From JBGPLJ01 sp041486385 (GTDB lineage: Bacteria > Pseudomonadota > Gammaproteobacteria > Steroidobacterales > Steroidobacteraceae): a stretch of DNA of 16,874 bases. The translations under genes were made by a program, and so were the position numbers. The notes under the pieces were generated by a model that saw only the letters and a list, made by a program, of their open reading frames with translations, made no database searches and was not told where the DNA came from. Where the stretch lies: NCBI GenBank assembly GCA_041486385.1, contig JBGPLJ010000043.1, positions 1-16,874 on the forward strand, read 5' to 3'. Positions 7,173 to 13,276 of this stretch are shown piece after piece; within the stretch, counting starts at the first letter, position 1, and every line of letters starts with the position of its first letter.

Positions 7173-8273
7173 TCAACTGTCTTCGACGGAAATCTTCGGG
7201 AACAGGCGGCTGTAGTCCCGGGCGGAATCCGCCAGCTTCACGGCCGTGCGCCGTGCGAGCTCGAAATAAGCGCGCGCCCGCGCGCTGTCCGGCGCGGCCA
7301 CGACCGATGGGTGACCGCTGTCGGCCTCTTCGCGGATTCGAATGTCGAGCGGCAACTCGCCGAGAAGCTCGACGCCGCAGTCGGCCGCCAGGCGCGCGCC
7401 GCCATGTGACCCGAAAATATGTTCTTCGTGACCGCAATTCGAGCAGATATGGGTGCTCATGTTCTCGACGACACCCAGGACCGGGACCGCCACCTTTTCG
7501 AACATGCGCAGACCCTTGAGCGCGTCCGCAAGAGCGATATCCTGCGGCGTCGTGACAATCACAGCGCCACTGACCGGCACGCGCTGGACCAGTGTCAGCT
7601 GAATGTCGCCCGTGCCGGGCGGCATATCGACGACCAGGTAATCGAGTTCGCCCCACAGGGTGTCCCCGAGCAGCTGGGTCAGCGCCTGCGTCACCATGGG
7701 TCCGCGCCAGACCATCGGCTGGTCGGGATCGATCAGGAATCCGATCGACATGACGGCGACGCCATGTGCGATGAGGGGCTCGATGCGCTTCTGGTCCCGA
7801 GTGACCGGGCGCTGCCCGACGAGACCCATCATGAGCGGCTGACTGGGCCCATAAATGTCCGCATCCAGCAATCCGACCCGCGCGCCCTGCCGGGCCCACG
7901 CGAGCGCCAGGTTGGCGGCGACGGTCGATTTGCCGACACCACCTTTCCCCGAGGCGACCGCCACCACGTTGCCGATACCAGGCAGCGGTTTCAGATTCTT
8001 CTGCACGGCGTGCGCGACGATTGCGCTCCGCACGGTCACCACGAGCTCGGTCCCGGGCTCGACGGGTGCCCACTGCCGGAGCTCTGCGGCAAGCTGTGCG
8101 GCATAGTCCGCCGCCGGAAATCCGAGAACGATGTCAACGCTAATCCGCCCGGGCTGGCGTTCAATGCCGGCCACAGCCCGCGCTGCGCCGAGCGTCGTCC
8201 CAAGCCACGGGTCTTGGTAGGCTTCAATCCTTCGGCGCAGAGGGTCGCCGCCGACATCGCTTGCTGCGTTCAT
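7173..8273 (-). CDS. apbC: Iron-sulfur cluster carrier ApbC (Mrp/NBP35-type P-loop ATPase)
   Basis: ApbC binds and delivers Fe-S clusters to target proteins in the cytosol, using ATP hydrolysis. The 366-residue protein has an N-terminal MIP18-like (DUF59) domain (about 10-90), then the deviant Walker A, SGKGGVGKST, at 108-117. LLDADIYGPSQP follows at 135-146, and DYLVVDMPPGTGD at 211-223. The cluster-binding CxxC is C277 and C280 (CSNC), followed by GHEEHIFGSHGG. All key residues are present. The gene is transcribed with dcd. In E. coli (mrp) and Pseudomonas it stands directly divergent from metG. Here a kinase and two pilus-ATPase genes lie between them. The ATG at 8273 is the natural start, with a leader of about 40 bases from the predicted promoter. 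Confidence 0.96.
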   Translation of the reverse strand: MNAASDVGGDPLRRRIEAYQDPWLGTTLGAARAVAGIERQPGRISVDIVLGFPAADYAAQLAAELRQWAPVEPGTELVVTVRSAIVAHAVQKNLKPLPGIGNVVAVASGKGGVGKSTVAANLALAWARQGARVGLLDADIYGPSQPLMMGLVGQRPVTRDQKRIEPLIAHGVAVMSIGFLIDPDQPMVWRGPMVTQALTQLLGDTLWGELDYLVVDMPPGTGDIQLTLVQRVPVSGAVIVTTPQDIALADALKGLRMFEKVAVPVLGVVENMSTHICSNCGHEEHIFGSHGGARLAADCGVELLGELPLDIRIREEADSGHPSVVAAPDSARARAYFELARRTAVKLADSARDYSRLFPKISVEDS

Positions 8274-8290
8274 GGCATCCGACTTGGGGC

Positions 8291-8396
8291 TTATGAGTTA
8301 TGGGAAAGAAAACGCGCTTGATTGTAGCGGATTGCCCTGCCACGGTGCGCCCCACGCAGGGACCCTTGAGCACAGCGCCTGCCTCATAAGGCATAA
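8291..8396. promoter_or_regulatory. Mirrored TTATG-N2-TTATG pairs in the divergent control region
   Basis: On the plus strand TTATG-AG-TTATG occupies 8291-8302. On the minus strand TTATG-CC-TTATG occupies 8396-8385. Each is a direct repeat with a 7-base period, and the two face each other, sharing the 8-bp inverted repeat CTTATGAG (8290-8297)/CTCATAAG (8383-8390). Their centres are about 94 bp apart. The right copy overlaps the candidate -10 box of the kinase gene, and the left lies in the apbC leader. I read this as possible paired operators. No known regulator is recognised. Confidence 0.3.
8321..8326 (-). promoter_or_regulatory. Possible apbC-dcd -10 box
   Basis: On the minus strand TACAAT lies 48 bases upstream of the apbC start, giving a leader of about 40 bases. 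No convincing -35 box is seen 16-18 bases further upstream. The leader contains one of the two TTATG direct-repeat sites. Confidence 0.35.
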
Positions 8397-8397
8397 T
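8392..8397 (+). promoter_or_regulatory. Possible -10 box for the kinase-pilT block
   Basis: CATAAT (five of six to consensus) lies about 50 bases before the kinase ATG. TTGAGC at 8366-8371 is a partial -35 match, but the spacing of 20 bases is long. It would give a leader of about 40 bases. The box overlaps the right TTATG repeat pair. Confidence 0.3.
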
Positions 8398-8445
8398 GAC
8401 TTACGCGCAACCGCGCGGCTATTTCGTCGTCTGGACTTGAGCAGG

Positions 8446-10917
8446 ATGAGCTTTTTCAGCACTCTGAAAACCGAGCGCCTGATCGCCGAGATCAAGGAAG
8501 CAGGCGACCCGCAGAGCCCGCGGGCCCAGAAAGCCATGCAGAAGCTGGCCAGCTTCGGAGCTTCGGCAGTCGAGCCCATCGTTGAGGCGCTCGGGCAGGC
8601 GGATAAACGCGAGACGGTCGCCTATGTCGAAGCGCTGGCCGCAATTGTCGACAACAAGACCTTTCCGCTCCTCATCAAAGGCATGGGACAGAACAACGCC
8701 CGCGCGGTGGCCGGCATCGCCTGGGCCCTGTCGACCAGCAAGAACTACTCGCCGAGCATGCTGATCGAAGCCCTGTCGAATCCCGACGCGTCGAAGTCGG
8801 CGATTCTGGAAGTGATCGCCGCCCAGCGCGCCCGCTTCAGTGTCCGTGAACTCCTGACCGCGGCCTACGTCCAGGAGCCGAACGAAAAGGCAGCGCTTTT
8901 TCGCATTATCGGCGAGATGGTGGACGTCAACTCGGTGCCGGATCTCATCAGCCGCATCGAAGGCAAGGACGCTCTTGCGCGAGTGCACATCATCAACATG
9001 CTGTCGCGCTTCAACCTGCCGCAGGTCAGCGAGGCAATCCAGAAGCAGCTCAAGGACAACAGCAAGCTCATCCGCCAGGCAGCTCTCGTCTCGCTCGCGA
9101 AGATCGACCAGCCGATCGCCATCGAACCCGTGGCGAAGCTGCTGCTCGACGGCGAAGTCGACATCCAGAACAAGGCCGTCGAACTCCTGATCCGGCAGCG
9201 CCACCCTGAGACCGTGAAGTACCTGCTGCCGGCGCTGAAGGACGAATCCGAATATGCGCGGCGCGCGGCGGTGGAGGTCCTGAATGAAATCGGCGACGCG
9301 AAGTCCGTCAAGGACCTCCTCGACGCCATCAAGGACGACGATTGGTGGGTGCGCAGCCGCGCGGCCGACGCGCTCGGCAAGATCGGCGGCCCGAAGGTGG
9401 TCGATGCGGTGCTGCAGCTCATCAAGGACGACGACGAAGACATCCGGCGCGCGGCCATCGAGATCCTCAATCAGACCAAGGACGAGCGCGCCATCACCCA
9501 CCTGATCGAGGCGACCAAGGACAAGGACTGGTGGGTCAGCGAGCGCGCGGTCGATGCCCTGGCCGCCATCGGCAGCAAGCGCGCCCTGCCGCGGCTCGTC
9601 GAGATGCTCAGCACCCAGACTCAGATCCGTTCGTTGCCGACGGTGGTACGGGCGCTCGGCAAGCTCGGTGACACGAAGATCATCGAACCGCTGTTCATTG
9701 TGCTGCAGCGGCCGGAAAAGGAAGTGAAGATCGAGGCGATTCAGGCGCTGGCGCGGCTCGTTGACGAGCGCCGCGCGGAAGCCGTGCGCAATCAGATCCA
9801 TGCGGCGGGCATCGCGAGCGGCGATCAGACGATTTCCAATGTCGCCATGAAGGCCGTCGAGGACATCGAAAAGCGCCACTCCACCGGTTCCTCAACGCTC
9901 GCGCCGTCGATGGCGAGCGCCAGCGCACCCAGCGCAACCGCGCGCGCGAGCTCCGATCCGCGCCGCACGACCGTGAGCCCGGCACCTGCCGTGGTGCCAT
10001 TGCCCACGGAGGCAGCCAAGACTCTGCTCATGGACAACGCCGAAGTGGCGGCGATCGTGAAGCAGCACGAGGCCGCCGCGAAACTCGACATCGCGACGCT
10101 CAAGCCCGGCGATATTCTCGAGGGGCGCTACAAATTCATCGAAAAGATCGGGCGCGGCGCCTTCGGTACGGTGCTCCTCATGGAAGATACCGTGGTGGAT
10201 GAGCGCCTGATCCTGAAGTTCCTCAATCCGAACGTCGCACAGGACGAGGAAATCATGCAGCGCTTCGTGCATGAGCTGCGCTACTCGCGCAAGATCACCC
10301 ACAAGAACGTCATCCGCATTTACGACTTCCTCTACATCAAGGGCAACTACGCCATCTCGATGGAGTACTTCCCCTCGCACACGCTCGGCGCCGAAATCAA
10401 CGAGAAGCCGATGGACCTCAAGAAGGCCATCAAGTTCGGCATCGACATGACGAATGGCATGACGGTTGCGCACCATGTGGGCATCGTCCACCGCGACTTG
10501 AAGCCCGCGAACGTGCTGATCAACAACGAGGGGCTCTTGAAGATCGTGGATTTCGGCGTCGCGGCGGCGCAGAGCCAGGGCGACACGCAGCTCACCAAGA
10601 CCGGCTACGTGATCGGTTCGCCGAAATACATGGCGCCCGAGCAGATTCTCGGCAAGAAGGTCGACGAGACGGCCGATATCTACAGCATCGGCGTCATTCT
10701 GTATGAGATGTTTACCGGCCAGCCGCCGTACTCACGGGGCGATCACATGTCCGTGATGTACCAGCATGTGCAGGGCAAGGCGCGACCGCCCATCGAAATG
10801 CTGCCGACGATTCCTCAAGGCGTGAGCGATATCGTCGTGAAAGCGATGTCCGTCGACAAGAGCAAACGCTTTCCCACCATGGAAGCGCTGCGCGAAGCGC
10901 TGGAAAAGCAGCTTTAA
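8446..10917 (+). CDS. HEAT-repeat Hanks-type serine/threonine protein kinase
   Basis: This is a large soluble protein kinase of 823 residues. Residues about 25-465 are roughly 13-14 HEAT-like helical repeats of about 31 residues, including the twin segments DWWVRSRAADALGKIG (W300-W301) and DWWVSERAVDALAAIG (W362-W363), 62 residues or two repeats apart. Residues about 476-522 form a Ser/Ala/Pro/Thr-rich linker. The kinase domain (about 560-820) is complete: glycine loop GRGAFGTV (569-576), K591, helix-C E610, HRD 682-684 with K686 and N689, DFG 702-704, and APE 730-732. The Arg in HRD makes it an RD kinase, normally switched on by activation-loop phosphorylation. There is no transmembrane segment, unlike PknB-type kinases. 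The ATG at 8446 is chosen over an upstream start at 8272 that would overlap the apbC promoter and add 58 unlikely residues; GGACTTGAG precedes it. It is followed by two PilT-like genes, suggesting a role in pilus control (inference). The substrate is unknown. Confidence 0.9.
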   Translation: MSFFSTLKTERLIAEIKEAGDPQSPRAQKAMQKLASFGASAVEPIVEALGQADKRETVAYVEALAAIVDNKTFPLLIKGMGQNNARAVAGIAWALSTSKNYSPSMLIEALSNPDASKSAILEVIAAQRARFSVRELLTAAYVQEPNEKAALFRIIGEMVDVNSVPDLISRIEGKDALARVHIINMLSRFNLPQVSEAIQKQLKDNSKLIRQAALVSLAKIDQPIAIEPVAKLLLDGEVDIQNKAVELLIRQRHPETVKYLLPALKDESEYARRAAVEVLNEIGDAKSVKDLLDAIKDDDWWVRSRAADALGKIGGPKVVDAVLQLIKDDDEDIRRAAIEILNQTKDERAITHLIEATKDKDWWVSERAVDALAAIGSKRALPRLVEMLSTQTQIRSLPTVVRALGKLGDTKIIEPLFIVLQRPEKEVKIEAIQALARLVDERRAEAVRNQIHAAGIASGDQTISNVAMKAVEDIEKRHSTGSSTLAPSMASASAPSATARASSDPRRTTVSPAPAVVPLPTEAAKTLLMDNAEVAAIVKQHEAAAKLDIATLKPGDILEGRYKFIEKIGRGAFGTVLLMEDTVVDERLILKFLNPNVAQDEEIMQRFVHELRYSRKITHKNVIRIYDFLYIKGNYAISMEYFPSHTLGAEINEKPMDLKKAIKFGIDMTNGMTVAHHVGIVHRDLKPANVLINNEGLLKIVDFGVAAAQSQGDTQLTKTGYVIGSPKYMAPEQILGKKVDETADIYSIGVILYEMFTGQPPYSRGDHMSVMYQHVQGKARPPIEMLPTIPQGVSDIVVKAMSVDKSKRFPTMEALREALEKQL

Positions 10918-10930
10918 TCGCTGGTCTCAG

Positions 10931-10961
10931 CGTGGATCGGATCTCCGGCAATCGATCCGCG
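10931..10961 (+). other. Small hairpin between the kinase and pilT-like genes
   Basis: CGTGGATCG (10931-10939) and CGATCCGCG (10953-10961) form a 9-bp stem with one G-U pair and a 13-base loop, starting 13 bases after the kinase stop codon. No T-tract follows, so it is not a convincing terminator. It could be an mRNA-stability or attenuating structure in a 124-bp gap that otherwise holds only the candidate pilT promoter. Confidence 0.25.
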
Positions 10962-11027
10962 GCTGCGTCCCGGCACCCCGAGTTTGTGATCCAAGTCTCG
11001 ACCACGACGCGACGGGCCTAGACTTCA

Positions 11028-11033
11028 CATAAT
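11028..11033 (+). promoter_or_regulatory. Possible pilT-like -10 box, close to the start
   Basis: CATAAT ends 8 bases before the ATG at 11042 and is followed by the perfect 10-base palindrome TCATGCATGA (11036-11045), which overlaps that start codon. No clear -35 and no Shine-Dalgarno sequence are seen. It may mark a near-leaderless internal promoter for the two ATPase genes. Confidence 0.27.
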
Positions 11034-11041
11034 CTTCATGC

Positions 11042-12148
11042 ATGATTGCGAGCATGGCCCGCATTGATGCCTTCCTGAAGCTTGGACTCGCGCAGGGGTG
11101 TTCGGACATTCACCTCGCGGTTGGCGTGCCGCCGATGCTTCGCATGCACGGCGACCTTATGCCGATCAAGTTCCGCGAGGTCGGCGACGCCGAACTCGAG
11201 GGCTACATCACCGAGATCCTCACGCAATCGCAGGTCGAGCGCTTCCACGACGGACACGATCTCGACTTTTCGTATGTTTCGGGCGAAGGCGGTCGCTTCC
11301 GTGTGAACGTGTATCGCAAGGAAACCGGCGTCGGCGCGACCTTCCGCTCGATCCCAAGCGAAATCCCGAGCCTCGAACGCCTGAACCTGCCGCCCATCAT
11401 CCGCAAGCTCTGCGACTATCATCAGGGCATGGTGCTCGTCACCGGCAGCACCGGAACAGGCAAGTCGACCACGCTCGCATCGATGATCGACCTGCTGAAT
11501 CAGACCCGGCGCGTCAATATCATCAGCCTTGAGGATCCGATCGAATTCGTCCACCGCAGCAAGCAGGCGCAGGTCATCCAGCGCGAGCTCGGCACGCACC
11601 TGCCGTCATTCGCGGAAGGTGTGCGCGCAGCGATGCGCGAGGATCCCGACATCATCCTCGTCGGTGAGCTGCGCGACGCAGACACGATCCGCATGGCGAT
11701 GACCGCCGCCGAAACCGGACACCTCGTATTCGGAACGCTGCACACGACGGGCGCGGTGAAGACCATAGACCGCGTGATCGATGCGCTGCCGATCGAAGAA
11801 CGGGAGCAGACCAAGAGCTTCCTCGCGCAGAGCCTGATCGCGGTGGTCACCCAGGTGCTCATCAAGTCCGCCGATGGCCGCGGCCGCAAGGCGGTGTGCG
11901 AAGTCATGGTGGTCACGAAGGCGATTGCGAAGCTCATCATGACGGATCAGACGCATCAGATCCCCTCGCAGCTGCAGACCGGCAAGGATTACGGCATGCA
12001 GATCCTCGATCAGGCGCTGCTCGCGGCGATCCAGGCGAAAGAGGTCGATCCCGACCATGCGTTTGCGTACGCGAACGACAAGAAGCTGTTCGCGCGCTTC
12101 GTCACCGACACGACCGTGCTGCCGAAGCTCGATCTCGCACCAGGCTGA
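11042..12148 (+). CDS. pilT: PilT/PilU-family type IV pilus retraction ATPase, copy 1
   Basis: This is a hexameric secretion-type ATPase of the PilT family, which powers depolymerisation of type IV pili at the inner membrane and so drives twitching. The protein has 368 residues. It has an N-terminal PAS-like half with SDIHLAVGVPPMLR and GGRFRVNVYR, Walker A GSTGTGKST (135-143), Asp box ISLEDPIEFV (161-170), Walker B DIILVGELRD (203-212, E209) and a full His box, ETGHLVFGTLHT, with H227 and H234. The C-terminal AIRNLIRE motif of classical PilT is altered to AIAKLIMTDQ (294-303). The ATG at 11054 (MARIDAFL) aligns with the start of the next gene (MAKIDEFL) and may be the true start; 11042 is kept because of the possible leaderless promoter. 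It lies 124 bp after the kinase and 10 bp before its paralogue. PilU is excluded only weakly. Confidence 0.88.
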   Translation: MIASMARIDAFLKLGLAQGCSDIHLAVGVPPMLRMHGDLMPIKFREVGDAELEGYITEILTQSQVERFHDGHDLDFSYVSGEGGRFRVNVYRKETGVGATFRSIPSEIPSLERLNLPPIIRKLCDYHQGMVLVTGSTGTGKSTTLASMIDLLNQTRRVNIISLEDPIEFVHRSKQAQVIQRELGTHLPSFAEGVRAAMREDPDIILVGELRDADTIRMAMTAAETGHLVFGTLHTTGAVKTIDRVIDALPIEEREQTKSFLAQSLIAVVTQVLIKSADGRGRKAVCEVMVVTKAIAKLIMTDQTHQIPSQLQTGKDYGMQILDQALLAAIQAKEVDPDHAFAYANDKKLFARFVTDTTVLPKLDLAPG

Positions 12149-12158
12149 CGCGCGACCG

Positions 12159-13220
12159 ATGGCGAAAATCGACGAATTTCTCGGCGAGATCCTCGAGAAG
12201 AAAGGCTCGGACCTGCATTTTCTCGCGGGCGATCCGCCGCGCATCCGCCTCTACGGAGATCTCCTCACCCTCAAGCCCGATCGCCTGACGGCGGATTTCG
12301 TCAAGGAGTGCCTTTACGAGATCATGCCGAAGCAGGCGGTGCGCCGCTTCGAAGCCAAAGACGGCACCGACTTTGCCCACCACGTTCCGGGTGTCGCGCG
12401 CTTCCGCGTGAATGTCATGCGCCAGCTGAATGGCATGGGCGCCGTGTTTCGAGTCATACCGTCGAAAGCACTGAACTTGAAGCAGCTGAATCTCCCCGAC
12501 GCGGTGCATAACCTGTGCCGTGTCAACAGCGGACTCATTCTCGTCACCGGCAAGACCGGCTCGGGCAAATCGACGACGCTTGCGGCGATGATCGACGATA
12601 TCAATACGCGCGAGAAGGGCCATATCATCACGATCGAAGACCCGATCGAATTCGTGCACGAGCGCAAGAGCTGCCTGATCAGCCAGCGTGAGGTCGGCGT
12701 GCATACGCCGAGTTTTTCGTCGGCCTTGCTCTCGGCCCTGCGCGAGGATCCCGACGTCGTGCTGGTCGGCGAGTTGCGTGACCTCGAGACCATCAGTGCC
12801 GCGGTCACCGCGGCCGAAATGGGCATTCTGGTGATGGCGACACTCCATACCAATGGCGCCGCCCCCACGGTCGATCGCATGGTCAACCAGTTCCCGGCCG
12901 ACAAGCAATCGCACGTGCGCACCATGTTGTCGACTTCGCTGCGCGGCGTGATTTCACAGCAGCTCCTGCAGCGCGCCGACAAGCAGGGTCGCGTCGCAGC
13001 GCTTGAAATCATGGTCAATACGCCCGCCATCGCGAATCTCATCCGCCAGGGCAAGCTCGATCAACTCGAGAACAGCATGCAGAGCGGCGCGCAACACGGC
13101 ATGCGCACCATGGACATGGCGATTCAGGCGCTCCTCGATGACCGGACGATCACCGGCAAGACGGCCTATCAGAAGGGCCTGAACAAGTCGAAGTTCGAAC
13201 CCGTCAAGGACCAGGGCTAG
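12159..13220 (+). CDS. PilT/PilU-family type IV pilus retraction ATPase, copy 2
   Basis: This is a second PilT-family motor of 353 residues, clearly paralogous to the gene before it. It has SDLHFLAGDPPRIR, PGVARFRVNVMR, Walker A GKTGSGKST (131-139), Asp box ITIEDPIEFVHE, Walker B DVVLVGELRD (199-208, E205), and AIANLIRQGK (290-299), which is close to the AIRNLIRE motif needed for PilT function. The His box reads EMGILVMATLH: the first His is Ile (I223), while H230 remains. The sequence is intermediate between PilT (VPGVARFRVN, AIANLIR) and PilU (ATLHTN, PADKQSHV), so I give no symbol. The ATG at 12159 is chosen by alignment with copy 1. A longer frame from 12057 lies inside the preceding gene. 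The short 10-bp gap implies cotranscription. Two unequal retraction ATPases, as with PilT and PilU, are common. Confidence 0.88.
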   Translation: MAKIDEFLGEILEKKGSDLHFLAGDPPRIRLYGDLLTLKPDRLTADFVKECLYEIMPKQAVRRFEAKDGTDFAHHVPGVARFRVNVMRQLNGMGAVFRVIPSKALNLKQLNLPDAVHNLCRVNSGLILVTGKTGSGKSTTLAAMIDDINTREKGHIITIEDPIEFVHERKSCLISQREVGVHTPSFSSALLSALREDPDVVLVGELRDLETISAAVTAAEMGILVMATLHTNGAAPTVDRMVNQFPADKQSHVRTMLSTSLRGVISQQLLQRADKQGRVAALEIMVNTPAIANLIRQGKLDQLENSMQSGAQHGMRTMDMAIQALLDDRTITGKTAYQKGLNKSKFEPVKDQG

Positions 13221-13238
13221 AGGACAGGCATAGAGGAC
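13218..13238 (+). repeat. TAGAGGAC direct repeat, 13-base period
   Basis: TAGAGGAC occurs at 13218-13225 and 13231-13238. The first copy includes the TAG stop codon of the second PilT-like gene. It looks like a small local duplication in the 56-bp gap before metG. No function is evident. Confidence 0.35.
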
Positions 13239-13264
13239 GAGGTCTGCAATCCGTTGCCTTCCTG

Positions 13265-13270
13265 TAAACT
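13265..13270 (+). promoter_or_regulatory. Possible metG -10 box at the start codon
   Basis: TAAACT, preceded by TG, ends 6 bases before the metG ATG, so the expected transcription start falls on or next to the A of the ATG. No Shine-Dalgarno sequence is visible in the 56-bp gap and no good -35 box is seen. It may be a leaderless promoter that separates metG from the pilus block. Confidence 0.3.
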
Positions 13271-13276
13271 TGCGCG

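Noticed and set aside
8272..8445. 58-residue upstream extension of the kinase to the start at 8272
   Set aside because: It would run through the divergent apbC promoter region and overlap the apbC start. The added residues look non-coding, and the ATG at 8446 has a plausible ribosome binding site.
8419..9879. 486-codon open frame on the minus strand opposite the HEAT domain
   Set aside because: Its Leu/Asp/Val-rich composition mirrors the repetitive HEAT codons on the other strand. No ribosome binding site or family motif is visible.
10931..10961. Strong terminator between the kinase and the pilT-like gene
   Set aside because: The 9-bp stem has no following T-tract, so I list it only as a hairpin.
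8446..13220. Kinase-pilT block as a recently acquired genomic island
   Set aside because: No integrase, transposase, tRNA or flanking direct repeats are seen, and the base composition and codon use look like those of the neighbours. An old rearrangement is possible but recent transfer is not supported.
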